Shown here one piece after another: positions 33,052-44,916 of a stretch of 64,000 bases of DNA; the first letter of the stretch is position 1; each line of letters opens with the position of its first letter. The notes beneath the pieces were generated by a model, which saw only the letters and a list, made by a program, of their open reading frames with translations, searched no databases and was not told the DNA's origin. A program made the position numbers and the translations under genes. The stretch spans positions 7,545,789-7,609,788 of the forward strand of contig CP137674.1 of the NCBI GenBank assembly GCA_037976565.1. Direction: 5' to 3'. Source of the stretch: Mesocentrotus franciscanus (taxonomy: Eukaryota > Echinodermata > Echinoidea > Camarodonta > Strongylocentrotidae).

Positions 33052-33099
33052 AGCTCCCCGGAGCGACTCCGGCAAGTGCCGGAGTCGCTCTGGGGAGCT
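33052..33099. repeat. Perfectly paired 22-bp GC-rich hairpin
   Basis: Arms 33052-33073 and 33078-33099 pair along their whole length with one G-T wobble, with a 4-nt AAGT loop. Very stable as RNA or as a DNA cruciform. Function unknown. Confidence 0.75.
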
Positions 33100-33800
33100 C
33101 ATGTCGCACAGGCCCCGCTATAGCTGGAGTTGTCAAACACGTAAATCTATTCTACTAGTAAGTCTGAACTTATTCTTAACCACGTTTATAGCCTATAATT
33201 CCTTCATAAAGAGTACAATAATACCGCAAATGTTTTCTATAACGTTTCAAGATGACACACTCCTGAATGAAATGTAAAATGATGCGAAAGAACTACAAAA
33301 TAGTGAGTGGCAAATTGCCGTAGATACATGGGTGAACGAGTGCAAGTCTATCTAGCTGGCTGTGTTTGTCCAGTATGTGACGTCACAATTCAGAGCTCGC
33401 TACGCTCGTGTGCATGGCTTACGTTCCGGGGCGTTCAGGGGTCCGAGAAGGGCCTTGAAAAATCGCATTTTACGCCTTTTCATGATATCTTTATGATTTC
33501 TCAGCAAATTATTCGTGTTTTTCAAGAGAAATTCTTTCCATCCATATGTGATTTGTTCTAATTATCAGTTGTAGTGAATTTTATTCGTGTAGCTCCTTTA
33601 ATCTTGAATTTACTTCAAATGATCTATGTGATGGAGTTAATGCAATGGAGATTAGAATATACCTATTGGTGGACAGTTGCCAACATCGATTATGAATTAT
33701 CAGTTTACCACTGGTTCCTCTACCCTGGTCGATAATGGTCGATAATAGGGAATATGGAATGTGGGACCATTAGACATACATAGAAAAATCTCTAATGGAT
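33100..33800. other. No gene recognised
   Basis: Contains a GTGACGTCACAATTC patch near 33377 and an 84-codon frame (33307-33561) without recognisable features. Confidence 0.35.
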
Positions 33801-33901
33801 CAACAAGAATATAAACACCAAAAGTGGAATTAAATTTGTTATGATTCCAGATATTGGTGTTAATCTACACCAGTAGGAGTTGTCAAATATTAACACCAAA
33901 A

Positions 33902-34077
33902 GTGAAATTGAAATTATCTAATTCCAGAAAATGGTGTTAAGTAACACCAGAGGAGTTGCACGATATAGATACCAAGAAAGTGTTAAATTTAACACCAAGG
34001 GTGTTAAATTTAACACTCTGGTTTTTGCAGTGCATGAATATCCGACTCTTCAAATATTTTTTTTTCTCCAAGTTTTC
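33902..34077 (-). repeat. Right copy of the 177-bp inverted repeat
   Basis: The inverted copy of 21805-21981, with GGTTTTTGCAGTG at 34020-34032. Just inside it (33800-33900) more GGTGTTA/CACCAAAAGTG blocks extend this copy. The two copies bracket the P2X7-tail gene and the LTR element. Confidence 0.85.
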
Positions 34078-34298
34078 TTCGTGTTTTTTTCACATTTTTT
34101 CACATCACTCACTACTTATTGAATAGTACACTATAATGTTTATTATTCTGGCTCAATATTTATGACAAATTCATTGTCATTAAATGAATCCTGAGCAGAT
34201 AAGAAGAACGAGAACTGTGCCATGTTTTTTGCTCATTACGTATGCAAGAGGAGCAAAAACATGCATACGACTTGAATAAATACGGGCGATTTTGCGAG

Positions 34299-34314
34299 CG
34301 CTGCGGTCTGACTG
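34299..34314 (-). repeat. Right terminal inverted repeat of the 16.5-kb element
   Basis: CGCTGCGGTCTGACTG, the exact reverse complement of 17848-17863, followed by target duplication TCTG and then the satellite unit in phase. Confidence 0.85.
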
Positions 34315-37300
34315 TCTGTACCACGTAAAAGCCCCTATCACACTAAACTAGTTCTCTCTACGTTCTGGAACCGTACTAGAAAATCATAAAAACGGGTTTT
34401 GGTCGGGGTAGAATGTGTAAATAATGTCTATAATACGATCCAAGTTCGTTCATAAACAGTTCTCATTACGTCCATCTCGTCTGTACTCCGTCCACAGTCA
34501 GTTGATATTAAGTTCAGATCGGGTAAATTTGCCATTTCCAAGCAGTTCAAGCCCTATCCGTCCGAAGTCATTTTAAACCCGTTTTTAACTAGTTATACCT
34601 CGTTCCCAATACGTCCAAACCCATTCTTACTAGTTCGCAACTTGTTCTAACTAGTTTTCTTTAACCAACCACCCCATTCAGAGACAGTTCAACTCGTCCT
34701 CATCCCGTTCTTAGTGCGTTCGAACGGTTTGAGCCCGTTTGGCAACATTTTCCAAAACGTAGTGAGATCTAGTCTGGTGTGATGGGGGCTTAACTTCGCT
34801 TGAAATATGCCATAATTATATATATTGTGTGTATGTGTAAGATTTCTTCAGCTCTTTCAGTAAATAGTGAATTTCCCACAATGTAGTGGTTGTAACTAAC
34901 CATCCGGCACGACCTCATAAAAAAGCGTTTTTTGCTTATCCAATGTTGTTTTGTTAAACAATGTCATTCAGCCGATGGATATGCTTCAGGCGTCGTGGCA
35001 ATAATAACGTTTATTACTATAATGCAATTTCGCCTTGTTTGAGCCCCTGAATTCCATGTACATATTAAATGCAGATAAATTTAGAAGAAAATTAAAAATT
35101 TGGTCTGAAATTGACCCAATTGCATTTTAATGTACTAGGGAAATATCAATTATCACATAAAAAGGAACATTTTCGAAAAATGCAGACTGGAAACCAAGAA
35201 TCAATTTTACTAGTCCTAAAATTCCATCGGCATTGATTACAGTTGGTCCGGAGGACAGGAGAATTGTAAGGAAAAAAATATTAGTGAAAGTTTGAATGAC
35301 TTCCGAAAGATATATAAGAAAAGTGTTTGAAAGCTTAAAGATTAGTTAACATATCACAAATTCCAGCCCTAATAGTCCATGGGATGACCATTTTTACTTT
35401 CCGTGATCCACGATTTCGCCGACACATCAGTTATTTACGAACAATGTGGTAATTCTCATGAACAAATATCCGTCTTTATAATAATAACATCGTCGTTAGA
35501 AACTCTAGACTCATGTTCCGCACTCATGCACTTCTCTGCATTAGATGTACTGTATATGTAATACATGTATTGCGTACCTGAGTAGTAAAATGAATGACTG
35601 AGTGAATTCAGTATTAAATGTAGTATCTCTTTGCAGGTATGCATAAGTATGTTCATTCTCTTACCAAGCGTGCTAAGTGCTGTAAACTCTGTACCACGTA
35701 AAAGCCCCTATCACACCAAACTAGTTCTCTCTACGTTCTGGAACCGTACTAGAAAATCATAAAAACGGGTTTTGGTCGGGGTAGAATGTGTAAATAATGT
35801 CTATAATACGATCCAAGTTCGTTCATAAACAGTTCTCATTACGTCCATCTCGTCTGTACTCCGTCCACAGTCAGTTGATATTAAGTTCAGATCGGGTAAA
35901 TTTGCCATTTCCAAGCAGTTCAAGCCCTATCCGTCCGAAGTCATTTTAAACCCGTTTTTAACTAGTTATACCTCGTTCCCAATACGTCCAAACCCATTCT
36001 TACTAGTTCGCAACTTGTTCTAACTAGTTTTCTTTAACCAACCACCCCATTCAGAGACAGTTCAACTCGTCCTCATCCCGTTCTTAGTGCGTTCGAACGG
36101 TTTGAGCCCGTTTGGCAACATTTTCCAAAACGTAGTGAGATCTAGTCTGGTGTGATGGGGGCTTAACTTCGCTTGAAATATGCCATAATTATATATATTG
36201 TGTGTATGTGTAAGATTTCTTCAGCTCTTTCAGTAAATAGTGAATTTCCCACAATGTAGTGGTTGTAACTAACCATCCGGCACGACCTCATAAAAAAGCG
36301 TTTTTTGCTTATCCAATGTTGTTTTGTTAAACAATGTCATTCAGCCGATGGATATGCTTCAGGCGTCGTGGCAATAATAACGTTTATTACTATAATGCAA
36401 TTTCGCCTTGTTTGAGCCCCTGAATTCCATGTACATATTAAATGCAGATAAATTTAGAAGAAAATTAAAAATTTGGTCTGAAATTGACCCAATTGCATTT
36501 TAATGTACTAGGGAAATATCAATTATCACATAAAAAGGAACATTTTCGAAAAATGCAGACTGGAAACCAAGAATCAATTTTACTAGTCCTAAAATTCCAT
36601 CGGCATTGATTACAGTTGGTCCGGAGGACAGGAGAATTGTAAGGAAAAAAATATTAGTGAAAGTTTGAATGACTTCCGAAAGATATATAAGAAAAGTGTT
36701 TGAAAGCTTAAAGATCAGTTAAAATATTTCGAATTCCAGCCCTAATAGTCCATGGGATGACCATTTTTACTTTCCGTGATCCACGATTTCGCCGACACAT
36801 CAGTTATTTACGAACAATGTGGTAATTCTCATGAACAAATATCCGTCTTTATAATAATAACATCGTCGTTAGAAACTCTAGACTCATGTTCCGCACTCAT
36901 GCACTTCTCTGCATTAGATGTACTGTATATGTAATACATGTATTGCGTACCTGAGTAGTAAAATGAATGACTGAGTGAATTCAGTATTAAATGTAGTATC
37001 TCTTTGCAGGTATGCATAAGTATGTTCATTCTCTTACCAAGCGTGCTAAGTGCTGTAAACTCTGTACCACGTAAAAGCCCCTATCACACCAAACTAGTTC
37101 TCTCTACGTTCTGGAACCGTACTAGAAAATCATAAAAACGGGTTTTGGTCGGGGTAGAATGTGTAAATAATGTCTATAATACGATCCAAGTTCGTTCATA
37201 AACAGTTCTCATTACGTCCATCTCGTCTGTACTCCGTCCACAGTCAGTTGATATTAAGTTCAGATCGGGTAAATTTGCCATTTCCAAGCAGTTCAAGCCC

Positions 37301-40300
37301 TATCCGTCCGAAGTCATTTTAAACCCGTTTTTAACTAGTTATACCTCGTTCCCAATACGTCCAAACCCATTCTTACTAGTTCGCAACTTGTTCTAACTAG
37401 TTTTCTTTAACCAACCACCCCATTCAGAGACAGTTCAACTCGTCCTCATCCCGTTCTTAGTGCGTTCGAACGGTTTGAGCCCGTTTGGCAACATTTTCCA
37501 AAACGTAGTGAGATCTAGTCTGGTGTGATGGGGGCTTAACTTCGCTTGAAATTTGCCATAATTATATATATTGTGTGTATGTGTAAGATTTCTTCAGCTC
37601 TTTCAGTAAATAGTGAATTTCCCACAATGTAGTGGTTGTAACTAACCATCCGGCACGACCTCATAAAAAAGCGTTTTTTGCTTATCCAATGTTGTTTTGT
37701 TAAACAATGTCATTCAGCCGATGGATATGCTTCAGGCGTCGTGGCAATAATAACGTTTATTACTATAATGCAATTTCGCCTTGTTTGAGCCCCTGAATTC
37801 CATGTACATATTAAATGCAGATAAATTTAGAAGAAAATTAAAAATTTGGTCTGAAATTGACCCAATTGCATTTAATGTACTAGGGAAATATCAATTATCA
37901 CATAAAAAGGAACATTTTCGAAAAATGCAGACTGGAAACCAAGAATCAATTTTACTAGTCCTAAAATTCCATCGGCATTGATTACAGTTGGTCCGGAGGA
38001 CAGGAGAATTGTAAGGAAAAAAATATTAGTGAAAGTTTGAATGACTTCCGAAAGATATATAAGAAAAGTGTTTGAAAGCTTAAAGATCAGTTAAAATATT
38101 TCGAATTCCAGCCCTAATAGTCCATGGGATGACCATTTTTACTTTCCGTGATCCACGATTTCGCCGACACATCAGTTATTTACGAACAATGTGGTAATTC
38201 TCATGAACAAATATCCGTCTTTATAATAATAACATCGTCGTTAGAAACTCTAGACTCATGTTCCGCACTCATGCACTTCTCTGCATTAGATGTACTGTAT
38301 ATGTAATACATGTATTGCGTACCTGAGTAGTAAAATGAATGACTGAGTGAATTCAGTATTAAATGTAGTATCTCTTTTGCAGGTATGCATAAGTATGTTC
38401 ATTCTCTTACCAAGCGTGCTAAGTGCTGTAAACTCTGTACCACGTAAAAGCCCCTATCACACCAAACTAGTTCTCTCTACGTTCTGGAACCGTACTAGAA
38501 AATCATAAAAACGGGTTTTGGTCGGGGTAGAATGTGTAAATAATGTCTATAATACGATCCAAGTTCGTTCATAAACAGTTCTCATTACGTCCATCTCGTC
38601 TGTACTCCGTCCACAGTCAGTTGATATTAAGTTCAGATCGGGTAAATTTGCCATTTCCAAGCAGTTCAAGCCCTATCCGTCCGAAGTCATTTTAAACCCG
38701 TTTTTAACTAGTTATACCTCGTTCCCAATACGTCCAAACCCATTCTTACTAGTTCGCAACTTGTTCTAACTAGTTTTCTTTAACCAACCACCCCATTCAG
38801 AGACAGTTCAACTCGTCCTCATCCCGTTCTTAGTGCGTTCGAACGGTTTGAGCCCGTTTGGCAACATTTTCCAAAACGTAGTGAGATCTAGTCTGGTGTG
38901 ATGGGGGCTTAACTTCGCTTGAAATTTGCCATAATTATATATATTGTGTGTATGTGTAAGATTTCTTCAGCTCTTTCAGTAAATAGTGAATTTCCCACAA
39001 TGTAGTGGTTGTAACTAACCATCCGGCACGACCTCATAAAAAAGCGTTTTTTGCTTATCCAATGTTGTTTTGTTAAACAATGTCATTCAGCCGATGGATA
39101 TGCTTCAGGCGTCGTGGCAATAATAACGTTTATTACTATAATGCAATTTCGCCTTGTTTGAGCCCCTGAATTCCATGTACATATTAAATGCAGATAAATT
39201 TAGAAGAAAATTAAAAATTTGGTCTGAAATTGACCCAATTGCATTTAATGTACTAGGAAATATCAATTATCACATAAAAAGGAACATTTTCGAAAAATGC
39301 AGACTGGAAACCAAGAATCAATTTTACTAGTCCTAAAATTCCATCGGCATTGATTACAGTTGGTCCGGAGGACAGGAGAATTGTAAGGAAAAAAATATTA
39401 GTGAAAGTTTGAATGACTTCCGAAAGATATATAAGAAAAGTGTTTGAAAGCTTAAAGATCAGTTAAAATATTTCGAATTCCAGCCCTAATAGTCCATGGG
39501 ATGACCATTTTTACTTTCCGTGATCCACGATTTCGCCGACACATCAGTTATTTACGAACAATGTGGTAATTCTCATGAACAAATATCCGTCTTTATAATA
39601 ATAACATCGTCGTTAGAAACTCTAGACTCATGTTCCGCACTCATGCACTTCTCTGCATTAGATGTACTGTATATGTAATACATGTATTGCGTACCTGAGT
39701 AGTAAAATGAATGACTGAGTGAATTCAGTATTAAATGTAGTATCTCTTTTGCAGGTATGCATAAGTATGTTCATTCTCTTACCAAGCGTGCTAAGTGCTG
39801 TAAACTCTGTACCACGTAAAAGCCCCTATCACACCAAACTAGTTCTCTCTACGTTCTGGAACCGTACTAGAAAATCATAAAAACGGGTTTTGGTCGGGGT
39901 AGAATGTGTAAATAATGTCTATAATACGATCCAAGTTCGTTCATAAACAGTTCTCATTACGTCCATCTCGTCTGTACTCCGTCCACAGTCAGTTGATATT
40001 AAGTTCAGATCGGGTAAATTTGCCATTTCCAAGCAGTTCAAGCCCTATCCGTCCGAAGTCATTTTAAACCCGTTTTTAACTAGTTATACCTCGTTCCCAA
40101 TACGTCCAAACCCATTCTTACTAGTTCGCAACTTGTTCTAACTAGTTTTCTTTAACCAACCACCCCATTCAGAGACAGTTCAACTCGTCCTCATCCCGTT
40201 CTTAGTGCGTTCGAACGGTTTGAGCCCGTTTGGCAACATTTTCCAAAACGTAGTGAGATCTAGTCTGGTGTGATGGGGGCTTAACTTCGCTTGAAATATG

Positions 40301-40905
40301 CCATAATTATATATATTGTGTGTATGTGTAAGATTTCTTCAGCTCTTTCAGTAAATAGTGAATTTCCCACAATGTAGTGGTTGTAACTAACCATCCGGCA
40401 CGACCTCATAAAAAAGCGTTTTTTGCTTATCCAATGTTGTTTTGTTAAACAATGTCATTCAGCCGATGGATATGCTTCAGGCGTCGTGGCAATAATAACG
40501 TTTATTACTATAATGCAATTTCGCCTTGTTTGAGCCCCTGAATTCCATGTACATATTAAATGCAGATAAATTTAGAAGAAAATTAAAAATTTGGTCTGAA
40601 ATTGACCCAATTGCATTTTAATGTACTAGGGAAATATCAATTATCACATAAAAAGGAACATTTTCGAAAAATGCAGACTGGAAACCAAGAATCAATTTTA
40701 CTAGTCCTAAAATTCCATCGGCATTGATTACAGTTGGTCCGGAGGACAGGAGAATTGTAAGGAAAAAAATATTAGTGAAAGTTTGAATGACTTCCGAAAG
40801 ATATATAAGAAAAGTGTTTGAAAGCTTAAAGATCAGTTAACATATCACAAATTCCAGCCCTAATAGTCCATGGGATGACCATTTTTACTTTCCGTGATCC
40901 ACGAT
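34315..40905 (+). repeat. Satellite array, right part (~1373-bp unit)
   Basis: Unit starts (GTACCACG) at 34318, 35691, 37064, 38437 and 39809 give periods of 1373, 1373, 1373 and 1372 bp. The last unit is cut at 40905. Units differ at few positions. Three variable sites (AAATATGCC or AAATTTGCC; CTTTGCAGG or CTTTTGCAGG; AACATATCACAAATTCC or AAAATATTTCGAATTCC) are distributed in a mosaic way among units. Each unit holds the foldback module, a GAGCCCCTGAATTCCATG segment, the intron-like segment and a CATGTATTGCGTACC segment. Open frames of 66 codons in it are repeat artefacts. Confidence 0.95.
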
Positions 40906-41618
40906 GCCGCCCCACCCAATAATTTACAGCTTGTAAATGTTACTAAAGAATACAAAAACATTAATGACATAATGTTGCCATTTGCAAAGTGTGCACATTA
41001 CGTCTAAATTGATTATTCCAGAGCAACTCGATTCGATGAAGGAGTTTGTTTATATATTGACTCAACTTAAATTATAAAGAAAGACCAGATTTTTTACGAC
41101 ATTGATTCATTATTTATAGAGCTACAGCTTAATTCTCAGAAAAAATTGATTGTTGGTGTAATATACAAAGCTCCAAACTCTGATGGAAAATCTTTTAACG
41201 ATTTATTAGATAAATGTTTGTCAGCTATTTCTAAAGAAAATAAGTACTATTATATACTTGGCGACTTTAATTTTGATATTTTGAGACATTCTTCTCACTC
41301 TCAAACTGGTAACTTCTTAAGTGTCATGTATTCTAATGGTTTTCAACCATTGATTACCAAGCCCACACGTGTTATGGCGTCATCCTGTACATGTATTGAT
41401 AACATATTTACTAATATTTTGGACAAAACAGTTTATCCTGGAGTACTTTATTGTGACGTTTCCGATCAACTCCCCATTTTCCAATTGACAGAAGTTGTTC
41501 GTATGCAGGATTGTACTTCTCATCTCACGAAAAATGATTCAGTTTTTTCTAAATTAAATTATGAAAATGTTTCAAGGGATTTAAGTCTGAAGAATTGGCT
41601 TTGTGTAAACAGATGTGA
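40906..41618 (+). pseudogene. Non-LTR retrotransposon endonuclease remnant
   Basis: From about 41023 the translation gives FDEGVCLYI, a stop, then (frame from 41146) VGVIYKAPNSD, LGDFNFDIL, a CIDNIFTN block and SDQLPIF. These are the ordered motifs of an apurinic-type endonuclease (EEP fold) of LINE elements. The last catalytic His of the usual SDH-x-PI motif is Gln here, and the N-terminal catalytic Glu region is missing or broken. The open frame runs to 41637, but its last codons already belong to the adjoining inverted repeat. Confidence 0.8.
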
Positions 41619-41928
41619 TGATTCACAAACAATGTAATAAAATGCCCAATTTCGCGTGTTAAAGCTATGGGAGAAGAATGTCAATAGTTTTAATACAACC
41701 CTATGGGAAATCTGAGTCGTGTATTAATTTTTGTATTCATAGTTGGATAGAGTATGAGTCGAAGATATGATTTCTTATAAAAAAACAAAATCTAGAAAAT
41801 GCATATTTCATTTTGATATTTAGATTTGAGGGTCAAAGGTCAAATATACTGTACGTGGTTTCTCTAAAACCATGCATTGTATAGACTTGTAATTTGGCAC
41901 ACTAATAGACCTGAATAAGAGGATTATT
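41619..41928 (-). repeat. Inverted copy of a Helitron-like end module
   Basis: Matches 42056-42352 (and the U3-type sequence to ~45350) in reverse, including CACACTAATAGACCTGAATA and TTGAGGGTCAAAGGTCAAAT. Together with the first unit it makes a ~300-bp-arm hairpin with a ~130-bp spacer. Confidence 0.85.
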
Positions 41929-41936
41929 AAAAAAAA

Positions 41937-43736
41937 CTAGACATATAATACTTGTTAATAACAAGTATAGGTGGGCTGTTCCAAGTACATGCCACACATG
42001 TTTAGTGACATACTAAGTAGTTAAGAAAACATTGGCATGATTTGACCTTATTTTTTGAAATAATCCTCTTATTCAGGTCTATTAGTGTGCCAAATTTCTA
42101 GTCTATACGATGCATGGTTTTAGAGAAACCATGTACAGTATATTTGACCTTTGACCCTCAAATCTAAATATCAAAATGAAATATGCATTTTCTAGATTTT
42201 GTTTTTTATAAGAAATCATATCTCTGACTCATACTCTATCCAACTATGAATAAAAAATTAATACACGACAAGGACTCAGATTTCCCATAAGGTTGTACTC
42301 AAACGATTGACATATTTCTCCCATAGATATAAAACGCAAAATTAGGCATTTTTATTGTTTGTGATAGTATATAAATATGTTATAATAGTCGAAGAAGATC
42401 ATAAAATCAAATTCAAAACGACGGCAAAAAAAAATTTAAAAAATTGACCCACCAGGAATCGAACTTGGGTCGCCGGAATGGGAGGCAAGTGCTATGACCA
42501 CTATACCAAAATAATCCCCATAGACATTACACGTGAACGGAAAATGGAATTCTCAAATCCCACTTTGCAAGTGAAATATGAGCATGATCCCGGCATCTGA
42601 TCGAAAAATAAAGGGCACACTTATGATAGCTTATTGCCTCAGCTACAACATACTCAAAGCTAAGCGAAAACCAAACTAAAACGACGGAGATATTGCTCGC
42701 GAAAGACGGGAATGTAGAATCCAGTTTTGAAATAAGTCATGTCCCATAGAGAATACACGCAAAATGTGAAAAATTGACATGCCTCCTTTAATCGCAAAAA
42801 TACGCCATGATGCCTTTGTCAAAATGAAAAATTGTGAATACTGCATTTGTAGAGAATTGTCTCAGCTAGAACATATCAAAATTTGGAAGAAAATCGATCA
42901 ATATTTACAGAGATACAATCAATTTTCCAAAAATATGCTGACGTCATAATATGCAAATTAAAATTTTGAGTTTAGAGGCCATTATGATGACGTCATGAGT
43001 TAATTGAGGGTCAAATGAGACATGAAATCATATCTCCGACTCATAATCTATCCAAATATGAAAAAAATTGGGAGTTCCATCCATTCTGAAGAGTTACAAT
43101 GTATTTTGTATAGGCATGTTTTTGCCCATATATGCTATGTATTACAAGAGCTCGCGCGCACGGACATTTATCTTGAATGGACGCTCATCTTGTTATTAAT
43201 GGTCATAAAGAGATAAACATGGTATCAAATTGTTCGAAAAAATATGGGAAATATCATGAAAGAAAAAAAAATGGCGATTCTATGTTGTGTAATGGTGTTA
43301 CGCGCAAAAGCGCGCGCGCATGTGCGTGTGCGCGATTTTTTATAAAATGCTTAAAATGGCCTGAAACGTATGCAAAATGTTTGAGACGATTTGGAGCATT
43401 TTGAAATTTTGCGCGCATTGACGCGCGGACGTACGCGTACGCGCGTTTTTTGACCTGAAATTGACCGGACGGATATTGACCTTGATCATGATAAATATGA
43501 ATGAGAAATGATTTTCCGTTATGAAGATATGATCATGAGTTGATTTTCAGAAAATTTCACAAAATGGCGCCTAGATGACGTCATCAGTCAAGGTCAAGGT
43601 TGAAAACCTTACCGTGTTTTCTCCATATGCCTATACATATGTGTGCCATATTCCAAGACATATGATTGAGCCATTTTCAAATTATCTTGCTAACAAAAAA
43701 GTGCTTGGAAATAAGAAAAATAAAGAATAATAATAA
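41937..43736 (-). mobile_element. Helitron-like unit 1 (type A end)
   Basis: 1,800 bp. On the minus strand it ends in hairpin ACTTGTT-ATT-AACAAGT, ATTATATGT, CTAG and a T outside. The type A end module (to ~42520) contains a tRNA-like sequence. The remaining ~1.2 kb is the body shared by all units. No coding capacity. The opposite (5') end is A-rich on the plus strand, and a TC start is not clear. Confidence 0.6.
42445..42513 (-). ncRNA. tRNA-like (Gly-CCC-like) sequence in unit 1
   Basis: Read on the minus strand it has an A-box-like GGTATAGTGGTCATAGCA, the anticodon-loop-like CTCCCAT and a T-arm AAG-TTCGATT-CCTGG, followed by a T-run that could end Pol III transcription. The T-arm stem pairs at four of five positions. 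Acceptor and anticodon stems pair poorly, so it is a tRNA-derived promoter-like sequence or pseudo-tRNA rather than a working tRNA. Confidence 0.6.
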
Positions 43737-44916
43737 CTAGATTTGTAATACTTGTTCAGAACAAGTATAGGTGGGCTGGTCCAACTAAAATTGAAGACAT
43801 AATCAAGGGCACATTTGAGATAGCTTATTGTCTCAGCTACAACATACTCGAAGTTCAGCGTAAACGAAGCTAAAACGACGGAGATATTGCTCGCGAAAGA
43901 CGGGAATGTAGAATCCAGTTTTTGAGAAAAATCATGTCCCATAGAGAATACACGCAAAATGTGAAAATTGACATGCCTCCTTTAATCGCAAAAATACGCC
44001 ATGATGCCTTTGTCAAAATGAAAAATTGTGGCAACTGCATTTGTAGAAAATTGTCTCAGCTAGAACATATCAAAATTTGGAAGAAAATCGATCAATATTT
44101 ACAGAGATACAATCAATTTTCCAAAAATATGCTGACGTCATAATATGCAAATTGAAATTTTGAGTTTGGAGGCCATTATGATGACGTCATGAGTTAATTG
44201 AGGGTCAAATGAGACATGAAATCATATCTCCGACTCATAATCTATCCAAATATGAAAAAAATTGGGAGTTCCCATCCATTCTGAAGAGTTACAATGAATT
44301 TTGTATAGGCATGTTTTTGCCCATATATGCTATGTATTACAAGAGCTCGCGCGCACGGACATTTATATTGAATGGACGCTCATCTTGATATTAATGGTCA
44401 ATAAGAGATAAATATGGTATCAAATTGTTTGAAAAAATATGGGAAATATCATGAAAGAAAAAAAAATGGCGATTTTATGTTGTATAATCGTGTTACGCGC
44501 GAAAACGCGCGCGCATGTGCGTGTGCGCGATTTTTATAAAATGCTTAAAATGGCCTGAAACGTATCAAAATGAATTTGAGACGATTTGGAACATTTTGAA
44601 ATTTTGCGCGCGCTGACGCACGGACGTACGCATGCGCGCGCGTTTTACCTGAAATTGACCGGACGGATATTGACCTTGATCATGATAAATATGAATGAAA
44701 ACGACTTTTCGTTATGAAGATATGATCATGAGTAGATTTTCAGAAAATTTTACAAAATGGCGCCTAGATGACGTCATCAGTCAAGGTCAAGGTTGAAAAC
44801 CTTATTGTGCTTTGTTTATATGCCAATACATATGTGTGCCAAATTTCAAGGTATTTGATTTAACCATTTTCAAGTTATCTTGCTAACAAAAAGTGGGTCG
44901 AAATAAGAAAAATAAA
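43737..44916 (-). mobile_element. Helitron-like unit 2 (type B end)
   Basis: 1,180 bp. Plus strand starts CTAGATTTGTAATACTTG with loop CAG, then GGTGGGCTGGTCCAACT. It passes almost directly into the shared body (AAGGGCACATTTGAGATAGC). It lacks the ~500-bp module of types A and C. Confidence 0.6.

Larger units (their letters stand above)
17848..34314. mobile_element. 16.5-kb TIR element inserted in the satellite array
   Basis: The first 16 bases CAGTCAGACCGCAGCG (17848-17863) are perfectly inverted at the last 16 (34299-34314). TCTG flanks both sides (17844-17847 and 34315-34318). Joining the flanks recreates the satellite junction CTCTGTACCACG found in the intact units, so the empty site can be read directly from neighbouring repeats. 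Without the nested LTR element (7,025 bp plus 4-bp duplication) the insertion is about 9.4 kb. It carries a P2X7-tail-domain gene and possibly a second small spliced gene, but no transposase that I can recognise. Four-bp duplications occur in several DNA transposon superfamilies. I do not assign one. Confidence 0.8.

Noticed and set aside
21851..34032. A CACTA-type transposon from CACTG (21851) to CAGTG (34032)
   Set aside because: The outer flanks are inverted copies of each other instead of direct duplications, so these are not the true ends.
35456..37029. Identical 66-codon minus-strand frames in the 1373-bp units
   Set aside because: Repeat artefacts. The sequence has no codon-type constraint, and frame length changes with 1-bp differences between units.
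42445..42513. Functional tRNA-Gly gene
   Set aside because: Acceptor and anticodon stems do not pair properly, and the sequence recurs only within repeat units.
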